Made by a program: the position numbers and the translations under genes. From positions 41,404,654 through 41,468,653 of the forward strand of contig NC_084886.1 in the NCBI RefSeq assembly GCF_958979055.1: 64,000 nucleotides of DNA, written 5' to 3'. This document shows, piece by piece, positions 12,201 to 23,780 of the stretch. Numbering within the stretch: the stretch's first letter is position 1; each line of letters starts with the position of its first letter. This stretch comes from Alnus glutinosa. Lineage: Eukaryota > Streptophyta > Magnoliopsida > Fagales > Betulaceae. Below the pieces are notes generated by a model. It made no database searches. It saw only the letters and a list, made by a program, of their open reading frames with translations, and was not told the origin of the DNA.

Positions 12201-15200
12201 AAGTCAGGTAAATGTTCTTCCCAAAGCAGAGAAACTAAAAATCTGTCGATCCTGGACAAAGAAGGAGGATCTTGGTTATTGTGGTGTATTTGGAGGGAGC
12301 GGAATGTGAGGCTTTTTGAAGATGTAGAGACATCTATGGTGGAGCTATGGAAGCGGTTGCTTAATACATTATATATTTGGATAGCGTCCCATCATAGTTT
12401 GAATGTTTTTACTTATGTAGACTTTTTAAAATTATTCTATATTCGTCCCTTTTAGGGGTTCTCTTGTATACTTTCCGTGTATAAGGGTTGCGCCCCTCTG
12501 CGCTTTTTTACCCCAACTCGCTCATTAGAGTACCGTGTAACATTAAAGTCTTCGATGCACCACGGAATGTCCCACCAATGAAAAATCCCAGACAATTCCT
12601 CCCAAAGCAAATCCCACCATTTTTTTTTTGATAAGTAGCAAATCCCACCATGCTTCTACTCTTCTAAGAATCTACACTTGCCAATTTGCTTTTGAAGCAT
12701 ATCCAATGGTATTATAACTACCTTTTTATGTTGATGTGGTTATTTTATTGATTAGCAGCAGGTTTTATTTTCCTGAAAAAATCTACATTTATAATTTAGT
12801 GTTCAAGGTAGGATAAATTTCTCCTTTATTTTTATCGTTTCCATTACCTCTTCTCATAATTTATTTCTCCACTTATTCCACATAAATTACACCAGCAAGC
12901 AGTTCTTGACACAACATTCTTCTACCTCTTTGATACTTTATAAAACCCTTATACACACAACCCTTATACACACTATCATATAAAAATAAAGAGGAGTGAA
13001 GATTCTTTTACCTCTTTGATACTTTGCACTACTTTTAAGCCCAAGTTCTCCAAAAACCTCCTCCTTTCTCTCTCTGGCTGCTGGAAAACAAAGGCAAATG
13101 AAGACCTAGGGTTTCTCTGGGGCTTTGAAAGCCTTACTCTCGTTTCTGTAGCGTTTTTGGACCTCTCTGATTTGCATGCAGGACGCTCTCGAACGGTTTG
13201 TGTTTTGTTTGAATGGTAGTTCCAAATTATTTAAGACGTGGTGTCCTAAGTGGCATGTTCTAACTGTGTTCAAATGGGTTCCTCGTTCTAATGACTGTCC
13301 CGTTCGAACACGGCTCTGGCCATTCGAACGCGGCAACTGATTCAAAACTTCGAAGTGTTTTGAACTTCATTTTTCTTACATTCCAATCACGTCTTGCCTA
13401 ATCCTTAGTTATTGACCCTGCTCATTTTCTTGCCTTAATCTTGCTCTCAAGATTTGTTAAATAATTTATTTACAATTGACACGTGTTAGGTAGAGGTGTT
13501 ACAATCGCTTCCCCTTTCATATGATCACCCATTTGCGACATTATTGTATGGGAAAGAAACTCCAGAGTTAGAAGAGGTGACTAGAGCTCTCTTGTAACAT
13601 GAAACGAAAAGAAAACCTTCAATGATGACGCTGATGAGCTTATGGGGAGGTCTGAGCCAAAGCGCTGAATAATAAGTCTAAGGGGAAGAATGACAAAAGT
13701 AACCTGTTTGATCTAAGTCACGATCAGCGAAGGATAAAGAATTTTGGTCAGATGCAAAAAATGCGGAGTTCTATTATTGTCACAAAAAAGACACTATAGA
13801 AGATTTTGTAGGGTATTGAAACAAAATTTGGAAGATAAAAAGAATCGAAAAGGTTCCGTAGATTCAGTTAGTGTTGCCAATGATAAGTCTGATGACTGTG
13901 AGGTTTGTGCAGATCTCCTCTTAGTTTCTTTAGGTACAGATTCTCTCATAGATTCTTGAATTTTGGATTCTGATTGCTCATATCATGTGTCTAGATGGAC
14001 AGTGGTTTGAGACATTTAAATCCTGTAATGTTGATACTGTTTTGATGGGTAATGATACTATGTGTAAGGCTATTGGAATAGGCACCGTTAAAGTCAGGAT
14101 GTTTAATGGGGTTGGGGTTGTGAGGACATTTACTAATGTTAGATATGTTCTAGACCTTAAGAAAAATCTAATATCATTATGTACATTGCATTCTCTGGGT
14201 TATAGTTATTCAATTAGAGATGGAGTTATGAAAATAACTAAAGGTGCTTTGATGGTAATGAAAGGTTATAAAATTGACAATTTGTTTAAGTGACTCGGAA
14301 ATACAATTACAGGTGGAGCATCCACTTCAGCAGAATCAAATATTGATGATACAATTTTGTGGTATATGCAGCTTGGCCATTTAGGCGAGCGTGGTATGTT
14401 TGAGCTTCACAAGGAAAATTTGTTGAAAGGCATGAAATCATGCAAATTGTGTTTCTACAAGTACCGTGTGTATGGGAAGCAACAAAGAGTTAGTTTTAAG
14501 GTGGCATCTCATACAAGCAAAGGTGTTCTCGACTATGTTCATTCAAATGTTTGGGGATTAGTGGCAATATCTTCAAATGGAGGTGCAAGACATTTGTCAA
14601 TTTTACTGATGATTTTTCAAGAAAGGTCTTGGTTTATTTTATGAAGCACAAGAGTTTTTCACTATGTTCAAGCAGTGGAAAGCATAGGTGGAAAATCAGA
14701 CCGGAAGAAAAGCGAAGTATTTTAGATCCGATAATGGAATGGAGTATAGTGATGCTGAAATTTTGGAGTTCTGCAAAACAAAATGCATTACTCATCACTT
14801 CACAGTTAAAGGGACTCCACAACAGAACAAAGTTGTTGAAAGGATGAACATAACATTGTTGGAAGAGGTTGAATGCAGGATTGCCAAAAAAAAAATTGAG
14901 CTAAGATAGTTAATTACGCATGCTTCATCACAAACCGATCTCTATCTACTGCGATTGATTTCAAGATTTCTAAGGAAGTATAGACAGGTAAACAAATTCA
15001 TTATTCATTTCGAAAATACTTGGTTGCCCTAAATATGTTTATGTGCAAAGTGGAGAATAGTCGAAATTAAATCCAAAATCAAGAAAGTGTATATTTCTTG
15101 GTTTCAAGACTGGTGTTAAGAGCTATAGGCTATGGGATCCGATTTCAAAGAAGAAAATTATTGGTAGATATGTAGTATTTGATGAGACCTATATGCTAAG

Positions 15201-16002
15201 AAAATGTGAGGATGAAGCATCAACGAACAACTAAAAACAGAAACAAAGTCGTGGACGTGGAGTTTGATGATTAGAGTTCACTTATGGATAGGAGTGATGA
15301 TGAACAATTTTCTAGTGACTTACAACACCTTGACGAGTCTTATTCTTTACCAAAAGGCAGAGAAAAATGTGGTTGAAAAGCACCAAAGAGGTATGGATTT
15401 CAATTTGAGGATATGGTTTCTTTGATTTAGTAGTTGGTAGTAGAGATCCATTCTATGTTTAGAATGCTATGCCAAGAGTGGTGAGGTCACTACAGAAAAG
15501 TAAAACTTGGGGGTTGGTAGAATTGCCAAGGGAAAGAAGGCTATATGGTGCAAATGGGTCTACCAAAAGGCAAAGTTAGCTGAGAAAGTTTTTTGGCCAA
15601 CGGGACTAGTAAAGAAATGTGGTATTATGACTAAACCATGTCCTATGCTCAAGTTCAAGAATTATTTAAACTTGAGTGGTACTTGTAGAGTGTGATTGCC
15701 CTTAGGGGCCTTGGCAGAGACATCTTGAGGAAGATTCGCACTGAAAAAGTTGATGGAATTCAAATCAAGGTGGAGATTTGTTAATTTCCATCACATCAGT
15801 GGGCCCAAAACTTTGCCCAAGTTGCTTTAGGAGAAGGGAATGAAAAACCTAGCCGACAAAAGCCTACTTTCTCACATATATCTGACCCTTTTGTCTTTTG
15901 TTGAGAGACACATGCAATCTCCTTTTCTTCTTTGTTTGGGCCGCCGCTGCACAAGAGAAAAGTGAGAAATTTGTTTGTTTAGTTAGCCGCAGAATAGGAA
16001 GA

Positions 16003-16052
<50 letters not shown>

Positions 16053-19000
16053 AGCTGCCGCATTATAAGGTATTTTGGCGTGAGCTGCAAACTTTTTTTT
16101 TTTTCTTTTTTTTTTTTTATGCTTTCTTTTGTGTTAGGACTAACGAATTGTGTAAAATAAAATTATTTGTCTTGTGTGAGAGTGAGGCTTTAGTGATTTT
16201 TTTTTTAACAGTAATTTTGTACTCCATCTTTGGTTAGTGAATTTCTTTATGATTGTCTCCGCCTGTGGACATGGGTCACATTGTGGGAACCACATAAATT
16301 CTGGTGTTTGTGTGTGATTGTTTTCTGTTATTTACTGTAATTGTGGTTTATTGCACAACAGATTTCTGTGACAGCTATAATATACCAGCATAAGTTTGTG
16401 GATTTTTTTTTAAGGCAGGGTTGCTCACATGCCAAGTATTATTTATAGCTCTTTAGCTTGACTGCTTTTGCTCTATCGGTTAGGTCTTTCTGGTTGTTTA
16501 TATGCCATTGACAATATAGACTTCTTTTTTCACAGCCTAATGTATGGAGCTGAGGATCCTTCAATTGCTGGAATGGTTCTTGATAGTCCCTTCTCTGATT
16601 TAGTTGACTTGATGATGGAACTGGTAGACACCTACAAGATCCGTTTACCCAAATTCACTGTAAGTAAATTCATCCACGGCAACTATTAGATACTCAAAAT
16701 TTGAGGCAAAATTGTAAAACCCATTTCTCTAGGTGGTTTGAGGCAAGCATGGTTATGAAGTGTCTTAATGATCAATTCTCGGTGTATTATCTGCCATGTA
16801 GGCAATAAAGTTTGTCAAAAAGTGGTGGAAATATACTGTTAATTTTAGCAGGCGTGGGTTTTCTGAAATAGTGAATTGCACTACTAAATTTGGTCAAGTT
16901 AGTCACATATAGCGGAAATCATTTCCATTAAACTCCTTGGAATACGACCTTTGTAACCTAGACTTGCCACCCTCAGTTTTTTTGAAATTGGGTTGCAGTT
17001 ATGTCTTGCTCTTCTTGGGTAGGTTGCTATGTTTTCTGTATTCATCACCTTTAAACAGTCCACATCTGCTTTCACCCTGAATTTATGATCAAATTCTTTT
17101 GACCATTTGTTTTTATTAATGATTCAGGCACAATTGTGTAAATTGTCTGAGGACTCTTATCACCTTTGTTGTTGTTGTTGTTGTTGTTCTCTCTTTCTCT
17201 CTCTCTTCTAAATTCTAGGTGAAGTTCGCAATCCAATACATGCGAAGAGCTATTCAGAAAAAGGCAAAGTTTGACATAACGGACCTGAATACCATTAAGG
17301 TTTTATCTTATTGATAATTTTACATTTATGTATGTCTTGCTGATTACTTTGAATAAAAGCATTGTGGATTTATGATTTTTGTTTCATATCATTGTATGAT
17401 GTTTGAAAGCTCATAATGTACAAAAAGTTTCTGGCTAATATATATGGGTTGATACTCGTCCACCCATTTTGATAGTTGCCAACTTGGTTAAAGAAAGCTT
17501 GTTTATTTTGATATCACCGTCATAACGGAAACAGTATGATTTATTTGAGGTCATGATACTTATCATTGACCGAATCAAAATTTAAGTGCTAATTCTTTTA
17601 GTATGTAACCAATGAACTTATGCTGTATTTATTTATTAAATGACCAACTTGGTAGTTTAAAAACAGTTACAAAAACATACTCAGGTAGCCAAATCTGACT
17701 ATACAGAAATTATTGAATAAGTTTCACCAATGAGACAAGAAATTTGGACCAGTTTAGATTGTTAGTAGCAAAATTATTCTTGCATCACTTCCGTCTACGC
17801 CCTTCTTTCCTCCCCTTTTTCTTGGCTGCATGAGAACACACTAATGCATTTACACACTCCAAAACTGCTTTAATGGTGTGTCTTGGCACTATCAGCATAT
17901 CCTGTGCTGAACCAAAAAGTCTGGAAGACACTGCAGCAATGGCTGACCAGGACTAAGTTCAATAGCAACATATGGGTTATACATTTTGGGCGCCAATTTA
18001 GGTGCTTGATAAGGAGTTGTTTGTTTTCTTTCAATGCCACAGCACATAGACAGGCAGGGGTTTTACATTTTGCTAAGAAGTGGGAACTTTTTTCCTTTGG
18101 CAAGTAATGTCAGGCATAAGCATAAGCATAAGCAGCGCTGTATATGTGCCATATATCACCAAATGGCAGAAGCACTTGTTTATGCATGTTGATACAGTTG
18201 ACCGCCGATTGAGAATGCTGGCGAAAAGGTGAATGTGAGCAAGGGGGCTTGCTGGGTATGCCGGTGGGGATGCCTCCGATGCTTAAGTTAATGGGGTTGT
18301 TTGTAGAGGATATTGGAAGACAATGGAATCACAGTGAGGCAAAAGTGATGGGAAAAAGATCATACCTACGATCAATGCTCTCTTCTTCTTATACTGGACA
18401 TAACTTCTTTAGCTAAGAACCATTTGGCTAGGTGTCACACTTGGATTGGATGAGCTCTGGCCATACGGGGCTCATTGCGTAGTGGAGTGCCTAGCCACAC
18501 GTCGCTTTCCAGTCGTCCGTACATGTGGAAGGGCAACAAAAATGCCCTTTGCCTTTGCTCCCTGATGCACTGCAGCTGTTACCTTTGTCCTATAGTAGGC
18601 GGTTATGGTGATGTGGCTGGGGGGAATAATCTCCTGCTACGCAATCTTTGGCCTCACAAGGGACTGATGGGCAACATATGCTCCATATGGGCCAAAGGTC
18701 ATAGGCCTTGCTTGTTGGTCCCCAGGCTCTCTAATTGATACACCATACATGATAACCTTCTAGAGCCTGTCAATGTTTGCTGTCACTAGGGCTTTCCTAA
18801 TCCTTTAATTTGTGGATATGAACAGGGTGGGGGAGTCAATAAAATGAGATTGGGTTAGTGGTCCGTGGTTTTACTCAGACAAACCCTTGGACTATGCCTG
18901 CTATTGCTGTAGTGGCTGTTTAACTGAATTATTTTCATAATATATCGAGAGCTTAATTGGTGTGACTCAATGAAGTGCTAGAGGGTGTCACCATTGTTTC

Positions 19001-21855
19001 ATGATCCTGTACTCCTGTTTCCACTGATCTCTTGGTTCCATGGATCACCAAGGTTTTTGGGCATGCATAAATGTTGGAATTGGGGAGGGAGTTCATTCAA
19101 GTAGGGAATGCAAATTTTTTTAAGAAGCATATTGTGAAAAGAAGTTTACAATATTCATGATGTTAAAAAATGGAATGATTTTCTGTGTTCTCTGTTGAGT
19201 GCTTATTTCTTGTTTTTTTCTCTTATTGACGAAAGTGTTCTATTACTGCTTTCTGACTACAGGTGGCAAGTTCTTGCTTCGTTCCAGTTTTACTTGGGCA
19301 TGCCATTGATGATGATTTCATAAATCCCCATCACTCGGATCGTATATTTGAAGCTTATATGGTAATTATCGTACATATTTATACAAAAAATTTGATTAAT
19401 CAGTAAAGAATCATGCAAGCATGCATCATATCTGTAGGTAATTATGTTTTGCCCTAATAGGAAAATTTGAAATTTTTTTATGAAGTCATGCACGCTGCAT
19501 GTCATCTAGCGTTTCCATTTTCTGGAAGATAAAAAATTGTACTCTGTAGGGAAATCCTGAGTTTAGAAGGTTTCATTTTAGAGATGTATGCAGCCCAGTC
19601 TTCTGTTGTGGGGGTTGACACCTTACCGTTTGCCTAGGCCAATTAGGAAGTCCCCTTGGACAAATTTGAGCCAAGCTTGTCAAAATGCTTCAATGTTTAG
19701 ATTTATGATTATTGCTGAATTCACCAAATATGCTATATATATATATATCTTCTAGATTTTTCTTAATCAAGATACACCTGTCGAATCTCCCTGCATTGTT
19801 TGGTATGTCGGGCTTGTCTTTTGATGCATGCTTTTTGCAGGGAGACAAAAACATAATCAAATTTGAGGGAGATCATAACTCTCCCCGCCCTCAATTCTAC
19901 TTCGATTCTATAAATATATTTTTCCACAATGTTTTGCAACCTCCAGAGGATGAAGCAGCTGGATCATTTTTTGATCCTATGGACGATTACTTTGGTAAGG
20001 TAAACACCAATAAATCTGGTTGTAGTTTTTGATTAAATTCAAATTGCCAGGTTTCAAATTCAAAAGCTTTAACATTATTGATTGTTGTACCTTCAGGATA
20101 GTTGGAGAACTGTGCATGAAGTAGGTTATGGCCATGAATCTTCAACTACATCTAAAGGCATGGTTCCAAGTACCTAATGTTTCTTTACTTCACAAATGCT
20201 GATGTCTTTCGGGATCTTTATTCAGCAACTACTCTCTCTCTCTCTCTCATTCATTAATTGCTATTGAGTTGCAGGACCAGCAACAAGCAGCACAGCAGAT
20301 GCCATTAAAACACTCCGTTCAAGAAGACCTATGAGTAGGACAGAGGTTAGTGATTGTTTGATTTTCTTTGGGTGCTTAGTTGTCAAATTGATAGACAATA
20401 CAAAAGGTTGACCACACGCCACTTTGTTCAAACCGATTATCATCAAATTTAGCGTATTTCAAATTGAGGATTCCTGCCCCCACCCAAGTCTCTCTCTCTC
20501 CCCACACATGCGTATGCTCGCACTCGTACACAGGAAATCTAGTGGACAAAGAATAAAATTTAAACCATGTAAAATTACTATGACTGCATGCCAAGCAATA
20601 GTTTATGAAATTAGGTTTACCTTTTTTTTCTTTTTTCTTTTTCCTCTCTATTCGGGAATCAGGGTTCTGAGATTGACTTGACCTACCCTAGAACATATAG
20701 CACTTTTGATGGTTCAATCTTATTGACTTGAATGTTGTTTTGTTCCTTTTGTGGTATGTCTGTTCATTTTGTCTTTGAATTTGTTCAGGTTCCTCATGAC
20801 TTCCCTTCTAAAGATGATCAATCTGAAGATGAGGTATCTTCTTTACATTTTCTCATATTTAAACTATATCTTATTCCATCTTGGCAAATCAATGAGCCTG
20901 TAGGGTCACCAATTTTCACGGTGCCTAAGTCTCTTGCCTGGCTTAAAGAAAAAGAAAAAGACAATTTAGTGGATAAAGGAAAGTGGAAAAATAATGTATC
21001 AATTTTCAAACAATACTAATCAAAATGAAGGTATCACAGTGTCATTAACAGTGCATGATACTTGGCTGCAGCACGGAAAAGTTGATGACGATCTTTGCCC
21101 ATCATCTTCCGACATGATTAGCTTTGAGTTATCCAATGGCCATCCTTTTGGCCCCGAAGTTCCTACTGCTTCGGATGATGATCAATATGTAGAATACCCA
21201 CTTGATGACTTGGCAGGTTTTCCATCCAATTTGGAAGAGGAAGAAAGAGTAAGTCAAATTATTGGCTCTTCACATCATCAAATTCCAAAATGATCTTTTC
21301 CATCTGATAAGAGTTATTGCTTTGAATGATCTTTGACTTGTCAAACATCTTCAGATGTTTATGGAAGCAGTGCTTGAATCATTAAAAGACTTGGAAATGA
21401 AACAACCCCAGGCAGGAGAACCGCCTGGCATTAGCGCCAGTTCTATAAAGCCTTCACATAAAGATCTCCAGGATGCTTCACCTACAGAACGTGGTGTGCC
21501 CTTAGAGACAGAATCCACTTCCACTTCAGTGCAGGATTGTGGACCTTCAAAATCAGAATCCACTAACACTTCAGTGGTCAATGCCCAAAATTTGGCATCT
21601 GAGCGGCCATCTCCTAATAGGAATGCGGCTGCAGGACCTGCATTTGATGCTCCTTCTCCTGGCATGGAAACTGGAACCACAGGAACTTCTGCTCGTAGTG
21701 ATACTTCAGCAAGCACACAGAGCTCCTCGGATGCTGACATGTCGGCCAATACAAAAGCAACATTAACTGTTGAACGGAACCCGGCAGGCCATATTATGGA
21801 TGGTTTGATGCGTCGATGGGATCTCAACTTCTTCCGAAACAGTAACAATCGATGA
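6259..21855 (+). CDS. Alpha/beta-hydrolase superfamily protein with acidic C-terminal tail (587 aa)
   Basis: Spliced CDS: 6259-6296, 7400-7481, 8247-8350, 9144-9270, 10265-10359, 16536-16659, 17219-17299, 19263-19361, 19841-19999, 20097-20157, 20275-20345, 20789-20833, 21072-21248, 21355-21855 (1764 nt, frame kept throughout). The start gives [16 protein letters not shown], a conserved opening in plant homologues as I recall them (Arabidopsis At3g23540/At4g14290 type). An oxyanion-type HGNSG lies at 72-76 and the nucleophile elbow GRSMG at 141-145 (Ser143). A candidate acid lies among Asp233-235 in GHAIDDDFI, and His262 lies in EGDHNS. The core ends near residue 300. A polar, acidic and Ser/Thr-rich tail follows, with a UIM-like segment around 417-435 and the ending [19 protein letters not shown]. 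No signal peptide or membrane segment is seen. Substrate unknown; a serine hydrolase or esterase/lipase-like role is inferred from the fold. Intron 9 (20158-20274) needs a GC donor. Confidence 0.92.
12270..12520 (+). mobile_element. LINE 3' end (ORF2 C-terminus plus 3' UTR) inserted in the minus-strand LINE
   Basis: The plus strand reads [14 protein letters not shown] and [17 protein letters not shown], typical of the last residues of plant LINE ORF2 (zf-RVT region). Next comes a 3' UTR with TTCTCTTGTATACTTTC and GGTTGCGCC. The same 3' UTR wording recurs at 48010-48060 in BPM intron 2, so both belong to one family. There is no poly(A) tail at the right end. The surrounding endonuclease frame has lost roughly 30 codons at the junction. 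Confidence 0.65.
12606..12651 (-). mobile_element. Tail-only LINE-type insertion with 15-bp target duplication
   Basis: AGCAAATCCCACCAT occurs at 12606-12620 and again, identical, at 12637-12651. Between the copies lie only 16 bases (12621-12636), reading ACTTATC plus nine A on the minus strand. The LINE copy at 48000-48100 ends in the same ACTTATC plus A-run. One 15-bp copy restores the endonuclease reading WWDLLWEE, so the other copy plus insert is the later event. Confidence 0.75.
12700..13504. other. Unassigned intron sequence, probably repeat
   Basis: No domain recognised. A phrase built on CCTCTTTGATACTTT occurs twice (about 12927 and 13009). The stretch may hold degraded LTR sequence, but no TG...CA boundaries matching the neighbouring Copia LTR were found. 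Confidence 0.35.
15779..16360 (+). repeat. 3' LTR of the Copia element
   Basis: It starts TGTTAATTTCC directly after the purine-rich tract and ends TTGCACAACA, giving TG...CA borders and 582 bp. The right part (GTCTCCGCCTGTGGACATGG, then TGTGTGATTGTTTTCTG) has the look of Copia U5 sequence. The LTR carries a GA microsatellite at 16008-16048. Confidence 0.7.
16008..16048. repeat. (GA)n microsatellite
   Basis: About 20 uninterrupted GA units inside the Copia 3' LTR. Confidence 0.95.
17300..19262. other. Intron 7 of the hydrolase gene
   Basis: A 2-kb intron with no recognised coding domain. It contains a short GCATAA tandem near 18113-18134 and a less AT-rich segment (about 18200-18900) that may be an old repeat insertion. 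Confidence 0.6.
20158..20274 (+). other. Probable GC-AG intron (intron 9 of the hydrolase)
   Basis: The upstream exon ends TCTAAAG and the next bases are GCATGG. The acceptor is TTGCAG at 20269-20274. Joining AAAG to GACCAGC keeps the frame ([14 protein letters not shown]). The nearest GT donor (after GGCATG) would put a TGA into the downstream exon within about 20 codons. A GC donor is therefore the simplest reading. Confidence 0.7.
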
Positions 21856-22522
21856 GATGAAACGTTGTGTTTTATTTTTTTGGTGGACAATCTGATGATT
21901 TATTTGTGTTGTACCTAAGCATCAGGAAATGTAGTTTGTAAATTGCTTCCTACAAAAAGAAAGGGAAAAAAGAAGGGTGCTGTGTATGTGTGTAAGAAGG
22001 CTTGTATTTTTTTTTTCTTCTTATTATTAATTTTTTTTTTTTAATCTCATTTTATTACAACGCTACATTCACTATTAGGAAACAGAAAAGTTGGTTGTCT
22101 GTTACTTCAATGTAAGAAATGATCTTTCAATACCAGTCAAAAACAATTGGCATTTGGTAATTGGTTAGATTTTTTTTTTTTACCTGTTAAACTCATGAAT
22201 GCTATTTTTACAGAGAAAGAGATGACTTGAGTGTTATATTATTTACAGCCCTTTTTGTTAGCAGATGGTATAAGTCTTCTTAGAAGGTTCTGCTTATCTT
22301 CTTGCGAATCCGCCCATCCATTCCAGCAAAGAGAGATTAATTTGGTTATTCCTTTCTGAAATTTTTTAGGGGAAACAAATATTTTAATGAAATTTTTACT
22401 TGGTCCTAAAAATTGACCAAAATGTCAAAGAAAGTTTTTGATTGGACATGGATTAACAGCTCATCAGCGACGATTATCATCTTTTTAAGGGCAATGATCT
22501 TTAAATGGCTTCGTTTGTTTCT
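21856..22522. other. 3' UTR of the hydrolase gene and intergenic sequence
   Basis: T-rich sequence follows the TGA at 21853-21855. No separate gene is seen before the EF-Tu pseudogene begins. Confidence 0.5.
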
Positions 22523-23156
22523 GTGTGCTTTCTCAATAAAGTGGATGATCCAGAGCTTCTTGAACTTGTGGCAATGGAGCTTCGTGGCTGCAGGACTTTA
22601 TATTTTGTTGTTTTTCAACAATTATAATGCTTTCTGAATTCAGATTTGTTAGTTTTTTTTTTTTACTTTTGCTTACTTGTGATAGGTTGTGAATTAAGTG
22701 TTTAATGTTCGCTTGGACAAACAAATTTTGCAGAGCTGCTCAACTTGGAGAAATTTCTTGGGGTATGAAATCCCAATTATTCAGGGTTCAGCTTTGTCTG
22801 CCTTACAGGGACAAATGAAGAACTCGGGAGGAAGGCTATTTTAAAACTAATGGATGCAGTGGATTAATACATAGCTGATCCTGTGCGCCAGCTTGACAAG
22901 CATTTCTTAATGCCAATAAAGATTTTATTTATTTATTTTTTTTTTTCAATTCAGGTAAGTGGAAATGCATACTGAGACTGGTCATAAAATCAATCATGGA
23001 TGACATATTGCTCCACTGCAGGGAGACTTTTTTGCAATTTCTTGCTGTTCTTAACCTTTCTTTTTTCTTTTTTCTTTTTTTAAAGTAAATTTCATTAGCT
23101 TTATAGTTATGATTTTGTTACATGAATGATTTCTTGATCACGCAACGGGATAATTT

Positions 23157-23640
23157 GTTAGGTTCATTTGTTAGGTTCTGAGGGAACCTAAACCTTAGAT
23201 TCTGAGGGAACTTAGACCTTTTCAAACACAAGGTTTGGGATTCAATTTGCATGCTTTATTCATTCACTGATAATTCTTTAAATAAAGGTTACATCATGAG
23301 TCCTAATTGGGAAATAACTCTAAGAGATAACTATCCCCTTCTACCAGCCAAGATAACACTAGTAATTTTGAAATAAAAGATAACACTGTCTATCACAACA
23401 ACCACTAAACTATTGGCGATGGACATTTGAAATTAAGATAGACTCTGCTACTACTCAACTACTAACAGCAATAAGATAGCATAAAATAAACTAACACCAA
23501 TAAGATAGATAACAATTGACTCGGCTTGCGGTCTAATCTTGTGGGTATCGTATCAGATTTATAATGGATTTAACATCATGGGAGGTTTTAGAAACCCTTT
23601 AAAAGGTTTCTTCCAGAATTTTGTTCCCTGGCTTCATACT
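23157..23640. repeat. Unclassified LTR-like insertion between EF-Tu blocks
   Basis: This stretch lies where the EF-Tu domain-2 exon should be. It starts with TGTTAGGTTC-type wording and contains short duplicated phrases (TCTGAGGGAAC twice; ATGGATTTAAC twice). No terminal repeats could be paired, so the class is open. Confidence 0.3.
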
Positions 23641-23780
23641 ATGATTTGTGATGGATTTAACTTCTTTCTTCTTTTTTCATTCCTTTTGCTCTTCATAGGT
23701 TGTCTCCAAACCTGGTGCAGTGAAGACGTATTAAGAGGTTTGAGGCAGAGATTTATGTTCTTACAAAAGATGAAGGTGGC

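Larger units (their letters stand above)
10959..12700 (-). mobile_element. L1-type LINE ORF2 fragment (endonuclease, linker, reverse transcriptase)
   Basis: Read on the minus strand, about 12660-12525 encodes endonuclease pieces ([20 protein letters not shown], then [12 protein letters not shown]). About 12283-12120 continues with [16 protein letters not shown] and [16 protein letters not shown]. The linker follows (12101-11640), then the reverse-transcriptase start (11587-11123: [31 protein letters not shown]) and LKKAYDYVN near 11050. It breaks off at a T run (10959-10967), an A tract on the element's strand. Several stops and frameshifts are present. A plus-strand LINE tail interrupts it at 12283-12520. 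Confidence 0.8.
13505..16360 (+). mobile_element. Degenerate Ty1/Copia retrotransposon, 5' end missing
   Basis: Pieces appear in Copia order. The gag end is at 13505-13600 ([15 protein letters not shown], then a stop). A CCHC-like knuckle lies near 13774-13808. The protease DSDCSYH is at 13963-13990, preceded by a TGA at 13957 where Trp is usual. The pre-integrase region is at about 14350-14470 ([14 protein letters not shown]). Integrase runs about 14480-14900, including [11 protein letters not shown] and [13 protein letters not shown], then [16 protein letters not shown]. Most reverse transcriptase and RNase H is absent. A purine tract (15766-15778) leads into the 3' LTR. No 5' LTR was found upstream, so the element is truncated and cannot encode a polyprotein. 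Confidence 0.85.
10360..16535. other. Intron 5 of the hydrolase gene, expanded by retrotransposons
   Basis: This 6.2-kb intron separates the exon ending GAVT(S) from the one starting (S)LMYGAED, and the reading frame resumes exactly. It interrupts the codon immediately after the catalytic-serine elbow. It contains a LINE mosaic (10959-12700), unassigned sequence (12700-13500) and a Copia element (13505-16360). Native intron sequence appears to remain at both ends. Confidence 0.85.

Noticed and set aside
10959..12520. Twin-priming inversion of a single LINE
   Set aside because: At first the minus-strand piece followed by a plus-strand 3' end looked like a classic 5' inversion. However, minus-strand endonuclease sequence resumes at 12525-12660, beyond the plus-strand piece, so an insertion or recombination inside an older LINE fits better.
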